Below, piece by piece: positions 21,006 through 30,506 of a stretch of 64,000 nt of DNA. This DNA is from Branchiostoma floridae. Its lineage: Eukaryota; Chordata; Leptocardii; Amphioxiformes; Branchiostomatidae. The stretch is from the NCBI RefSeq assembly GCF_000003815.2, contig NC_049985.1:2798970-2862969 (forward strand), written 5' to 3'. Every line of letters starts with the position of its first letter. The stretch's first letter is position 1. Position numbers and translations under genes: made by a program. The notes under the pieces were generated by a model. That model was not told the origin of the DNA. It worked only from the letters and a program-made list of their open reading frames with translations, and did no database searches.

Positions 21006-21320
21006 GCGCCAATATTGTATAGTGATTGTTATGGTAGGTCTGGACCACCACCCATGTAAGTGGTAGAGTCCGCTAGTGGTTACGTCACGCACTGTGTGGT
21101 GCTGGTTGTTTACCATCATGGAACGGTTCCATAAGAAGTTGTCAATAGACTATGTTGAGTATGTTGACTTATGCGTCCACTGTCGTCCTTGAGTATACAC
21201 CGCACGCGTTCCCTATTGGCGTGGAGTCAGCGGTTGGTCTCCTAGAACCCACACACGCACCAAGAAGCTTGGATGCCACGCAACTCAGGTAATGATACTA
21301 AAAAGAAGAGGCGCGACGGA

Positions 21321-21709
21321 AGGCACCACCCCATAGCTTCATATGGATGAGTCAATCACTGCGCAGAAAGAATAGGTAACTATCTTTCCTGCGCTGTGAT
21401 TGGCGATGCCTATATTAGGCGAAGACCCAATCCCATATAAAGGCAGGATAGACTATTCACATGCAGTTTGACGGACTCATCCGCACAGCCTGGAATCCGT
21501 CGAAGACGTGAACATGGGATAGAAGGAGTGGGACAAGGGAAAAGAGGTAGGCACGATGGAGCGCAGTTTTTCTTTTTCGCCCGCCCACCCACCCACCCAC
21601 TCAGTCTGGGGAATGTTATATGTATCACATCTTCGCGCGACTCCAGGCACCACCCCATAGCTTCATATGGATGAGTCAATCACTGCGCAGAAAGAATAGG
21701 TAACTATCT
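21321..21709. repeat. 324-bp tandem duplication carrying the right copy of the promoter repeat
   Basis: A 65-bp sequence starting AGGCACCACCCCATAGCTTC lies at 21321-21385 and again at 21645-21709. Between them, 21377-21490 repeats the 15.07-kb promoter, followed by a different first-exon-like sequence, a donor-like 'gaggtaggc' (about 21545) and a short CCCA run (21583-21600). Confidence 0.85.
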
Positions 21710-22072
21710 ACATGTACAATTTATATTGTACAAAAAGAGAAACAAACAAAACAAAACAAAACAATACACAAAATCTATTCTACATGTCTGAAAATAATGA
21801 GAATGGGTACCTGGTCTGAGCACTTAGGCAGTAGCCACACGTTTCACAACATGTATACATATAAATATGCTTGTTCACTCTTGCACACTTGGTAGTATAA
21901 TTGATACAACAGTTACTGCAAGAAGATTAAGCTTTGAATAATCAAGAAAATGTATTGTAAATTCGCACAAAGAGCAAAACCATAAAAGCTACAAAAGTTA
22001 ACATCTCTATTTTTTAAAAGTTTTTTTCTTCAAGTAGTTTTTCTCCAATCTTTTGCCTTTTACTGTAACAGG

Positions 22073-22074
<2 letters not shown>

Positions 22075-22136
<62 letters not shown>
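22075..22136. repeat. (AT)n microsatellite
   Basis: An uninterrupted TA dinucleotide run of about 60 bp, likely length-variable between individuals. Confidence 0.97.
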
Positions 22137-22140
<4 letters not shown>

Positions 22141-22309
22141 AGAACTACTGTCTCAATCATTCTATTATGGATGGATACATGTATCTTTTAATCCTTCTAC
22201 ATTTCAATCATACTAGGAAAAGATGAAAGCCAAGATTACTGAAATATACAATCGTTATGTAACTTTACAAAAAAATAAATGATTCGGTATATTGTTTTAA
22301 TCTTTTTCC

Positions 22310-22857
22310 ATTTTTATTAATTTTTTTTGTTGAATTTTGAAATACCTGGGTGGCCCCATTTAACTTTCATGAATTGTTTCTAAAGTTACCACTATGCACA
22401 TATTTAGAAAATAAGTAAAACTACAAGTCAATAAGTAACATATAAGGTTCTAACACATGTAACAGATGGTACACATAAACAAAACGTATTACTTGAGACA
22501 TAGAAGAAAGACAATTATTGAAATATAAGTCGTAATCCTTACTCGTGTCCTTTACCAGTCCAGGTCTACATTGTATATTCAGTTCAACCTCTGTAACACA
22601 ACTGGCAATGTTTGCAGTAGATGGCCAGGCCATGGCAAGATGGCCAAACACTGTTCCCTCATCACCAGTTTTGTTACAGAGGAAGTTAAGTGTCAGGTCC
22701 ACAGCAGTGAAGGTTTCTAAGGAGGACTGTACTGCTGTAGATGCCTAACATGGCCGTGCCTCATGAACACAGGGGACATCATAGGCGCTGAACCTCTGAC
22801 ATCGACCCTGTAGACATGAGACACACCCAGCAGTACAGTCCTCCAACTGCAACAGGT
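22310..22857 (-). promoter_or_regulatory. Gene C 3' UTR, stem-loop and candidate polyA region
   Basis: The portion 22600-22857 is closely similar to the gene A 3' UTR, including the stem (CACAGCAGT ... ACTGCTGTAG on plus, about 22700-22742). On the minus strand AATAAA occurs near 22313-22320 (ttaataaaaatgg), a reasonable end for the transcript. The frames on both strands here have no family support. Confidence 0.5.
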
Positions 22858-23025
22858 CTACACAGCTTCCGTAAACCCGTTGATCTGTTTACCGTAAGTT
22901 AATAGATCGATCATCAGGATGTTTGTACCATGGTATTTGAGGATGGCTCCTAGGTTTGATGCTTCAAAGAGAACAAGGGCCAGCACCAGGAATAGCATGG
23001 AATGGCCTTGCAGATGAGCTTGCCT
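22858..23025 (-). CDS. Gene C, terminal exon: transmembrane segment and conserved tail
   Basis: After the acceptor ttcacatcttcag the exon enters in phase 0 and encodes 55 residues to TAG: a short polar start (RQAHLQGHS), a transmembrane helix (MLFLVLALVLFEASNLGAIL) and the tail KYHGTNILMIDLLTYGKQIN ending in GFTEAV. It lacks the extra N-terminal part of the gene A exon. With the signal peptide at 26632-26701 this predicts a type I membrane protein with a cytoplasmic tail of about 33 residues. The tail is the most conserved part of the family, so it probably binds a partner or sorts the protein. Confidence 0.75.
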   Translation of the reverse strand, partial: RQAHLQGHSMLFLVLALVLFEASNLGAILKYHGTNILMIDLLTYGKQINGFTEAV

Positions 23026-23211
23026 CTGAAGATGTGAACAAAATGAGATCATTGCTTCTGTATTGATGTCTAGTTATGAACATATGCATCATTGAATCAT
23101 AGAAAGTACAGTTACTGTAGAGCAATATGTAGTGTAGCTAACCAACATTCTCTCACATGCCTTATATTTATTCATTAGTAAACCATTAAGACATTCACAA
23201 TTGTAACCTAC

Positions 23212-23252
23212 CATCTTGCTGTCCACCACCTCCTGGACTTTTTCCATTGGTT
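23212..23252 (-). CDS. Gene C, short heptad stalk exon
   Basis: A 41-bp exon between ttctatgttgcag and gtaggttac, entered in phase 1 and left in phase 0, encoding EPMEKVQEVVDSKM. Its borders and phases match the expanded heptad exon of gene B (11090-11358), so C shows the unexpanded form of about two heptads. Confidence 0.7.
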
Positions 23253-23430
23253 CTGCAACATAGAAAAGGTGGGTAAGAAATGCTTCAGCTGAGATTTGCT
23301 ATCTAGACTTGCACATTCTATAAATGCAGAATGGTACTTTTGATTTCATATTTGAGAGCAATCAATATATTTTAGCTAAAGATGGATAAAGACAGATAGT
23401 CAAATTGAGGTGGCAACATCAAGAGTTACT

Positions 23431-23642
23431 TATAAAATGTATTTAACCCTAAATGAATCTTAATAAAAAAAACTTAAACATTGAATAAATAAATATAAAA
23501 TGCCATCATTATTCTGGGAAATACTTGAGTTTTTTTTTAAAACACTCAAGTATTTCCCAGAATAATGATGGCATTTTATATTTATTTATTCAATATTTAA
23601 GTTTTTTTATTAAGATTCATCTAGGGTTAAATACATTTTATA
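23431..23642. repeat. Near-perfect palindrome with about 100-bp arms
   Basis: The left arm 23431-23530 and right arm 23544-23642 are reverse complements with only a few differences; the 13-bp spacer is T/A homopolymer-rich. It lies in a gene C intron. It could be a foldback element, or a snap-back duplication in the animal or in assembly. Confidence 0.9.
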
Positions 23643-23689
23643 ACTTCTATAACAACTTCAAATGAAATACTGACACTGTCCATCTCTGT

Positions 23690-23905
23690 CTGTCCCATCC
23701 AGCAAGAGTGTCCCACATTAATTATTTATTAAGATTCTCCAAATACAGAAGAGGGTTTTGGCGGAACAGGTGTTCTTGTTATAGAAGGTGCCTTATCAAG
23801 GCCACCATACGGAATGGCAAATCTTTCACCCATCCCAATGTCAGGCTATGTCCCACTCGAAGTCAAAGCTTTTGCAGCTATTTCAGAATCTGTGAACCTT
23901 CTTTG
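23690..23905 (+). mobile_element. Dispersed element, copy 1 ('attctccaaatac' family)
   Basis: Shares 'ttattaagattctccaaata', 'ggcggaacaggtgt' and 'aaggccaccata' with 32195-32390 and 57790-57905. The element has internal complementary parts (GGTATGGCGG and CCGCCATACC in the 57.8-kb copy). Class uncertain, perhaps a SINE or a LINE 3' end. Confidence 0.55.
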
Positions 23906-23951
23906 TATCAATATTTCTGATTTCTAGGTTACCAAACAATTTTTTCCTTAC

Positions 23952-24282
23952 CAGGTCCTGATGAGATTCCGTACAGGTTCAGTTTGTTTAACCTTGGCTG
24001 GTACCCGGTGTGGGTCTCACTCCGAGTGACCAGCACAAGCCTCCTTAACCTTGGCTGGTACCCGGTGTGGGTCTCACTCCGAGTGACCAGCACAAGCCTC
24101 CTTAACCTTGGCTGGTACCCGGTGTGGGTCTCACTCCGAGTGACCAGCACAAGCCTCCTTAACCTTGGCTGGTACCCGGTGTGGGTCTCACTCCGAGTGA
24201 CCAGCACAAGCCTCCAATGCTGCACCGTTCCCCGGAAACCGCTGAACACCAGGCACCATTCCGTCTCTCTCTCCACATACAT
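23952..24282 (-). pseudogene. Gene C, duplicated ectodomain exon carrying a 57-bp coding minisatellite
   Basis: The 3' part of the ectodomain exon (24896-25123) is duplicated here: EWCLVFSGFRGT aligns with DWHQEFSSFQGT, and both end in NLYGISSG. The donor (GGACCTG then gtaagg) again leaves phase 1. Between these landmarks a 57-bp unit (19 codons: LVLVTRSETHTGYQPRLRR) is repeated four times at 23991-24212. The front half of the domain is absent and no good acceptor is visible, so I favour a non-functional or alternative exon. The frame is nevertheless fully open. Confidence 0.5.
23991..24215. repeat. 57-bp minisatellite, four copies
   Basis: Units start at 23991, 24048, 24105 and 24162 and are essentially identical. 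The length is divisible by three, so both strands remain open. Homogeneity implies recent expansion. Confidence 0.97.
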
Positions 24283-24895
24283 TAATGCTCATTTTTACAA
24301 CGAATCTGACCGTGCAGGGTATTTTCGGACCCCATTTTGTTTTGCCTATAGACATATTTCTGTTGGTTCTAATGACTTAGGTATATAACTGTTTCATCTA
24401 TCTATGAAAAATATTTTGACAGCAATGGGCAAAACTAAAGTGTGACATGTTTCTGGTAGGTCATACGTCACATACTTGAGTGAAAAGAGTACGTCTTTAC
24501 GTCTGTATTTGTACATGGCAGTGATGCTATAGACAGTGCTGTGATGTACAGAATGTATGGTGGATTAACGTTCCATTGTTTTGATATTTTATCACATCAT
24601 TTATCGTAACAAAATAATGTTACATCTGTGCATTATACACATTTAATTGTTGCTATAATATGCACTATTGCAGGAAATCATAGCACGCTATATATACAGT
24701 TACTATAATAAATGATTATACTATGTGATTAAGATTCGTTTGAAAGATTTAAAAACAGGTTATAACAGTTTTATAATAACCTAAATTGAAATGTCCCACT
24801 TGAAGTCAAAGTGGCCTTTTGCAGCTATTTCTGTGAACCTTCTTTGTATCAATATTTCAGGTTACTAAACAAGAATGATTTTTCCTTTAAGTTAC

Positions 24896-25123
24896 CTGAT
24901 GAGATTCCATACAGGTTCATTTCTTTTAGTGTAGTCTGGTAGCCAGAGTGGGTCCGCATTGTTCCCTGGAAACTACTGAACTCCTGGTGCCAGTCCGTTC
25001 CTCCATGCACATTAGATGTAGTTATGGGTAAGATGTCATCACTGTTGTACAGACTCCGGATCCCAATCACGAACCATATCCCGTCTGCTGTGTCTATGAT
25101 GTACCAGTCATACTGATCAGCAC
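24896..25123 (-). CDS. Gene C, main ectodomain exon
   Basis: A 228-bp exon between tgtcttcttcag and gtaacttaa, phase 1 at both ends. It encodes 76 residues beginning GADQYDWYIIDTADGIWF and ending NLYGISS, rich in Trp, Tyr and Gly with spaced hydrophobic strands, typical of a small extracellular beta-sheet domain. No Cys is present in this exon. I do not recognise the domain. The symmetric phase makes the exon easy to duplicate or swap, and a partial duplicate lies 0.7 kb downstream. Confidence 0.7.
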
Positions 25124-25234
25124 CTGAAGAAGACAATATGTCAAAACAACGAACTTGAACGTACACAGAATTAGCTCACCAGTGCAATTATACCCAAAGT
25201 GTATTTCGAGCCCTGTTTTGAATTTGCACCTAGT

Positions 25235-25312
25235 GAAGCAGTCACTGCAAAAACCACGAACATTAAAGTTTAAACCACCGCAAATATTTCTGCATTCACA
25301 GTATGCAAATCA
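25235..25312. mobile_element. Fragment of the CpG-rich inverted-repeat element
   Basis: Contains 'ttaaaccaccgcaaatattt' and ends 'ctgcattcacagta', matching one end of the elements at 27786-27976 and 54933-55142. Confidence 0.65.
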
Positions 25313-25465
25313 CTACCTTATCTAATTACAAAAGTTTTGAAGTCTACTGCATTCCAAGATAGGACTCTCAAACATGTGACATTTTATACAATGTAACTGA
25401 GAAAAAGAATTTGAATTATGCAAATAATAATCTTATCAATGAGGAAATACTATGATTCCACAGTG
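25313..25465. repeat. Dispersed copy of the 246-bp family
   Basis: 'ctactgcattccaagatagg', 'actctcaaacatgtgacatt' and 'aattatgcaaataataatct' match the units at 85-780. Confidence 0.75.
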
Positions 25466-25893
25466 GTAAATGATTTGTATTTATTCTTGCGGCATTTGGC
25501 AGTTGTGAAAATGCGGACAATGTTGGACAGAAATCATGCAAGTGAGGGATGAGGAAGGATACAATAGTTTTCTCTGCTTAACTCTATTTATTTATCATAT
25601 CTATTCAAAATGCAACAGTACATCACACAGACGTACACATGTATGTCCCAAGTCATGGAAAGTCCCAAGTCATAGAAATGTAGGAAACAAACACTAGATG
25701 ACCCTGGGTACAAATGTCATCCTGTCTCTTGAACAAGTTAGTGTACACATAAACATTCTTGAGCATGTAATATTAGAATGTCTTCCGCAGGGCTGTCTCC
25801 AGCTTTATATTTTTTTCCTTCCCACTCATTGTTTGGGAGCTCAAGAAATCAACTGCAGTCGTTTGGACTTTGGATATGAAATAAATAATGTAC

Positions 25894-25965
25894 CTGTAAG
25901 AAAATAGATCCTCACTGGAATCCATATCTCATGTTCGCATGGCTCATCGGATATCAGTATGATCC
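25894..25965 (-). CDS. Gene C, second coding exon
   Basis: A 72-bp exon between ctaattttag and gtacattat, phase 1 at both ends, encoding GIILISDEPCEHEIWIPVRI followed by YFLT. It continues the mature N-terminus after the signal peptide. The single Cys is one of few in the ectodomain. Small, symmetric and in phase with both neighbours. Confidence 0.65.
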
Positions 25966-26631
25966 CTAAAATTAGTTGGAAAATAGATATATATAGATAT
26001 ATAATTATATAGAATATGACACAATGTATTCCGTATCCCTCGAGGTACCAGCCCAACCAGGGTAGCATTGGCTGACGTCCAGAAAATGGTCCAACCTGTG
26101 AGAGGGCTGGAAGCATGTTGTATGTTATTTAGGTCATACCCAAAGGAGAAAACACATGTTTCAGTGAGAAATTTAGAAATTGAGCAAAAATTGCAATTCT
26201 CACGTAAGGTTAAGAAGCATGATGTCAAGTGCTGCTAAGAAGATGGCCACTTTAGAAAACAAACCCATGATCTGCAACCATCTTCACCTCCTTTGCAATG
26301 TGTGGTAGAAAAATTTGAAGAAAATTTGTGATGGCCAGTCATTAGTCCCAAGAAACTATATGAAATGAAACACTCTTTCCTTGATCTCTAATGTCTGTTG
26401 ATCAATTTAGGATATAATCCAAACTTAATGTCCTTTAAGCCTTAACACTCACATCAAGATTCAGGAAGTGCACAATGTATGATGTATTGAAATGGCTTGG
26501 GTGGACCAGTAGTGGTGGACACCCTTTTACTGGTTAAGCATGTAAACTTTGTATGACAAGTTCACAGCACATATCGTGTTGAGAGTGTTTTGTTTTCATG
26601 GGATTTATACAAAATACATTTCTTGCCTTAC

Positions 26632-26709
26632 CTGCTTCCGAGAAGGCCACGTTTAGGAATAAGGCCCCTATAATCAGGCAGCATAAATTGGGTGTGCCCA
26701 TTTTGCCAA
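26632..26709 (-). CDS. Gene C, start codon and signal peptide exon
   Basis: After the acceptor tttttcttcctgcag the exon has eight UTR bases and then ATG at 26701-26699. It encodes MGTPNLCCLIIGALFLNVAF followed by SEA, a classical signal peptide with cleavage expected after FSEA. It leaves in phase 1 at gtaaggca, matching the 25894-25965 exon. The assembled gene C coding sequence (70+72+228+41+168 bp) is 192 codons plus stop with every junction in phase. Confidence 0.75.
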
Positions 26710-27785
26710 CTGCAGGAAGAAAAAAGATTATGCTACATTATGATATATTTCTCTCAGAATTTTGTATCATGACAACTGTAAGCATTGACTGTTTCTGATG
26801 TTAATTGTCTAATGTTATAGTTTTAGATTGCTCTCACTTACAAAGAAGATAAAGTTGAATGTGTTTTTCTACAGGAGGTACATCCTTTAATCCAAAACAA
26901 TTTGATTTCATGGTTCTAGATTAAAATTTTGCAAACAATGAAACATAGCAAGAAGTGAATGGAAGGTCAAAACAAAAACCAAAAGTAATCAAAGAATATA
27001 CATATACGTCCTCCTCATGTTCCTATTGTTTAACACAATTCTTGTTTTACCTGAGAACCAATACCACATTACACACAAAAGTACACACTGTTTAAATTTT
27101 TTCAAAATTTCCAAAGACACTATATATACTGGTTGTTGCCAAATCGGGATGTGTGTACTACACACAAATGTACTTTATTTGTGGTTATTGCACAGATAAA
27201 TGGAAAGCGGACCTCAAATAGGGCAAGGTGGTTAATAATATCATGTTGTTTTCGTTTACAAAGCTTCTTCTATTTTGAGAGATTTAATTTTGCATTTGTA
27301 GAGATGCCAGTTGGGAACACGATACTGGGTAAAAGAGAAGAAAACAACATAAATTTTGCATTTATCTACTTTAAATTGTTCAAGATTGGTGGAAGGGATG
27401 GGTACTTAATTTCAGTTCTTCTTCTTCTTCTTACACTGCCTCGTGCACAGCATGATGTGGACGCCTCTAAGTCTTAGACTTTTAGTTCATACCAAAGTTA
27501 TACCAATTTGTATTACCCATAGACTTTGCTACCGATTTGTTTATTCAAGTATGCACCCCTATTCAAGGCAAGTCACAGACCAAATATTGTTACACACGTC
27601 ATACATACCTGCTGCATGACCAAATATGGGCATCCATTAGTGTTTTCTTTGTTTACCAATCCCCTCCTCATGCATGAGGGTTGGGAACTATGGTCGCTTC
27701 CAGCCCCACAGATTTTGTCTTTGACTATTGCCTTGAATCAGGGGTGCGTACTTTAATTGTCAAAGCAGTACCAAAGTGTATGGTA

Positions 27786-27976
27786 CTGTAAATGCAGAAA
27801 CTTTTCGGTTTTCGCAGTGTCCGCTTCACCGCGAACTTAGAACCACCACGAAAATTTTTGTATGGCAGTAAGAGACTACAGTGCATGGTGCTACTGGGAA
27901 CTTAAAACCACCGCAATAAGTCCCTCTTCCCACTACCGCGAAATTAAATCCCCGCAAACTTAATTGCATTTACAGT
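27786..27976. mobile_element. Short inverted-repeat element, CpG-rich family, copy 1
   Basis: Ends read CTGTAAATGCAGAAA and GCATTTACAGT (complementary). The body alternates 'ttcgcggttttcgc' and 'aaccaccgcgaa' type phrases. Other copies: 54933-55142 and, reversed, 61714-61928. A non-autonomous DNA transposon (MITE) is the natural reading. Confidence 0.8.
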
Positions 27977-28086
27977 TGTAATACAAATCAAACATGAAGA
28001 TACAATATAAAAGCCTCATGATGTCACTTAACAAGAAGGAAGTGTTACATACTGATGATTAGAGACAATTCCATATCATTTGTTAC

Positions 28087-28152
28087 CTTATCAATGGGCA
28101 AACTGGACCTCTGGTCTGTATAGAGACTTGAATTTCACCCGTGACAGTCAAC
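28087..28152 (-). other. Gene C exon 2 (5' UTR)
   Basis: A 66-bp interval with acceptor tttctctacag and donor gtaacaaat, positionally equivalent to 12392-12461 in gene B. Non-coding in the model because the gene C start codon lies in the next exon. Confidence 0.55.
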
Positions 28153-28545
28153 CTGTAGAGAAAAATCATGTTACACGTCCAACTTACCTGCATGACCAAA
28201 TATGGGCACCAATTGTTGTGAAAGAAGAAGTGGTTTCTTTGTCTAATTCAAGATTCTCCAAACACTTGCCCAGCCTCATCAACAATAAAACATATCAAAT
28301 GGGAGGATGGTTAGAAATCAAACTTTGGACTTCCAATCTTTGAGATAGTTTTTCCAGCAATGTTACAGGGTTGTAACATTTCCGTTGTAAATGATGGCCA
28401 GCAACTGGCATGTTCAAAGTTCCAACATTGCTAAAATTTCTGACGGAGTAATTGTTGATTTTTACCTCTGACTACACATCAGATGAACGTCATTACTAAT
28501 AACAGCTTTGTTCATGTTCAACTCGGTGGCATGAAAATAACTTAC

Positions 28546-28591
28546 CTCAAGCTCCTTGCATGGTGTCCCTAGCAGGGTCCAACAGCAAAGA
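28546..28591 (-). other. Gene C exon 1 (5' UTR), estimated start
   Basis: Nearly identical to gene B exon 1: AGCAGGGTCCAACAGCAAAG on plus, consensus donor gtaagttat, YY1-type AAGATGGCGGA at 28594-28604. Confidence 0.65.
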
Positions 28592-28667
28592 GAAAGATGG
28601 CGGATGTACTTCGGCTTTTATGGCTAATGCAGGGAAGGGGAATCCCCAATAATAATGCCAGCCAATC
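28592..28667 (-). promoter_or_regulatory. Gene C promoter: TATA variant, kappaB palindrome, CCAAT
   Basis: Minus strand order: ATTGG (plus CCAAT 28662-28666), GGGGATTCCCC (28637-28647), CATAAAAG (28614-28621, TATA with first base changed), YY1-like motif. Spacing between elements is within a few bases of gene B. Confidence 0.75.
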
Positions 28668-28902
28668 AGGGCTTTTCATGTAATGTTAAGTCCAGTGAGT
28701 CATCTTTATTTTTAGAAATAGGCTCAGGGACTTTTCAGCTTTGGTCATGTGATTTATATCCTCGTTGCAAGTACACCTGCTTGTCATTGTTTATTTATTT
28801 GTTTATTTATGCATCTTCAGGTTAGTCCCTTCAATTAGTTATGTGGGCGAAGCCACATTTAGTTTTTCCTCAGATATTTGCATATTTCACCCGGAAAACA
28901 GG

Positions 28903-29166
28903 AAAAATGGAAGCTGTAAACATGTACTCCACGTTTCAAGCTTTTTGATTGGCTTAAAGTCGCACTTTCTCGGTTGTGAGTCAGAGGTGAACCTATCAAC
29001 ACACAGAACACAATCAGCATCGACTTTGATAATAGCCAATCAGAACTCATAAAAAATGGAAGCTGTAAACATATGTACTCCGCGTTTCCAGCTTTTTGAT
29101 TGGAACAAAGTTGCAGACTGTCTCGGGTGTACGCAGAGGTGAACCAATCAACGCACAGAACACAAA
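28903..29166. repeat. Tandem duplication, about 146-bp period
   Basis: 'aaaaatggaagctgtaaaca', 'agctttttgattgg' and 'cacagaacaca' occur at 28903-29012 and again at 29050-29162. The minus frames of 66 and 104 codons are shadows of this duplication. ATTGG occurs in each copy, so a second upstream regulatory role for gene C is possible. Confidence 0.8.
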
Positions 29167-29387
29167 ATGGCATTCGGCATGCAGTTGGATAATACTATAG
29201 CAGCTGAGATGACCAAACAGTCGCTCAAGGGAGAAGTTGCCCGCCATGAAATGAACGAGATTGATAAATTTTCACACAAAAACATTATGTTCAGAAAATT
29301 GGACCTTAGAATCTTGCAAATTCAACGGTGAACGGATGTGTTCAAGCTACAAAATACATTTGTATACGTTATAAAACGTGCGCCTGT

Positions 29388-29456
29388 AATATGTTGGCTC
29401 AGTGGTATTATTCACGCGTGGTAAACCAACGCGCCGGGATCGAATCCGTGGACAGA
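29388..29456 (+). mobile_element. tRNA-like SINE head
   Basis: TTGGCTCAGTGG (A box) and GGGATCGAATCC (B box) at tRNA-like spacing, followed at once by the 29460-29790 element. The arms do not all pair, so it is not called a functional tRNA. Confidence 0.55.
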
Positions 29457-29790
29457 TGATATTTTTACCTCCATGAAATGTCATGGAATGGAGGTTATAT
29501 TTTCTGTTATGTGTCTCTGTCTGTGTAGATGATTACTCAAGAACGGCTGGATGGATTGGTTTCATACTTGTTGTGTTGGTGGGGTGTGATGAAAGCTCGA
29601 ATCGATGAGATTTTGGGCGCCGTATCTGTCGTTATAATCGATGTAATAATATCAGAAATCACTCCTATATTTGAGATATATTGGTACAGGCATCATGCTT
29701 TATGTGTTTGTTAATGGGCTTAGCTCCAAGCAGATGGTGAGGTGACAGCTGTTTGGGGAACCCCGAGTTTTTTTAATATGATAATTAGTT
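29457..29790. repeat. Dispersed element beginning 'acctccatgaaatg'
   Basis: Its inner sequence ('cgtatctgtcgttataatcg') is unlike its neighbours, and its two end phrases ('tttacctccatgaaat' and 'aaccccgagttttttt') recur together in compressed, opposite form at 31625-31665. Probably a mobile element whose head is the preceding tRNA-like sequence. Confidence 0.45.
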
Positions 29791-30506
29791 TTATTTATGT
29801 CTGCTTAGGATATCATGGAGATGTGAAGCGTAAGTATAATTGTAAGAAGTTGAAGTACATTTAACGATAATGCTTAACAGGTATGGATGTCTCACATACT
29901 GTACTGCTGATTTGAGTGACATGGTGATTAAAATGCCATTAGGTCCTCTCATCTGGGTTGGGTGTCAGAAGTTTTATGGGCGATACAGATGTTCTGATTT
30001 TGTTACGATAAGGGACAGTTGTTAGTTGTCTCTTTCGTAGCCAGTGGTACTTGTTTTTTAGCAGACGGGGTTGGCGCCAAGTATTCATCTTACAGTTGGT
30101 GTAGGGCTGTCAGAGGAAAGTGTGCATCTCGTTTTTGTACCGTGTGAACAGCTGATGTTATGACATATTGGTGGAAAATCAAATCACCATCTGACTGAAG
30201 TTGGCCACATCCCTTCTTCTTTCTGAGTTTCCCAACTTCCTCCCACCACACAGCTCTGAGGCACATAGTCGAACCTCAATAATGCTGACAACCTTAGACA
30301 GTTTAAATGCCAAACATCAAGCTTAAGGAACACCACGCTACCATATGCCGTCGACCTCTTAAACGCACATTACACAATTAAGTGTCACATTTTGATAATT
30401 ACTAATCAGATGGACATCCTCTGTGTCATTAGATAAATACACCACTACTTTCCCATAACATTTATATTATATAACCATTACTCTCAAATGCAACCGACTA
30501 TAAACA

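Noticed and set aside
15067-21490. LTR retrotransposon
   Set aside because: The terminal repeats are only about 114 bp, and no gag, reverse transcriptase or integrase motifs, primer-binding site or TG...CA ends are visible.
23984-24388. 134-codon plus ORF with a repeated LNLGWYPVW-type peptide
   Set aside because: Shadow of the 57-bp minisatellite; the minus strand is the one homologous to the gene C exon.
27133-27477. 114-codon plus ORF
   Set aside because: Low-complexity hydrophobic run from a CTT repeat, located antisense in gene C intron 2 with no splice context.
29388-29456. Functional tRNA gene
   Set aside because: A and B boxes are present but the cloverleaf is incomplete and a dispersed element follows directly.
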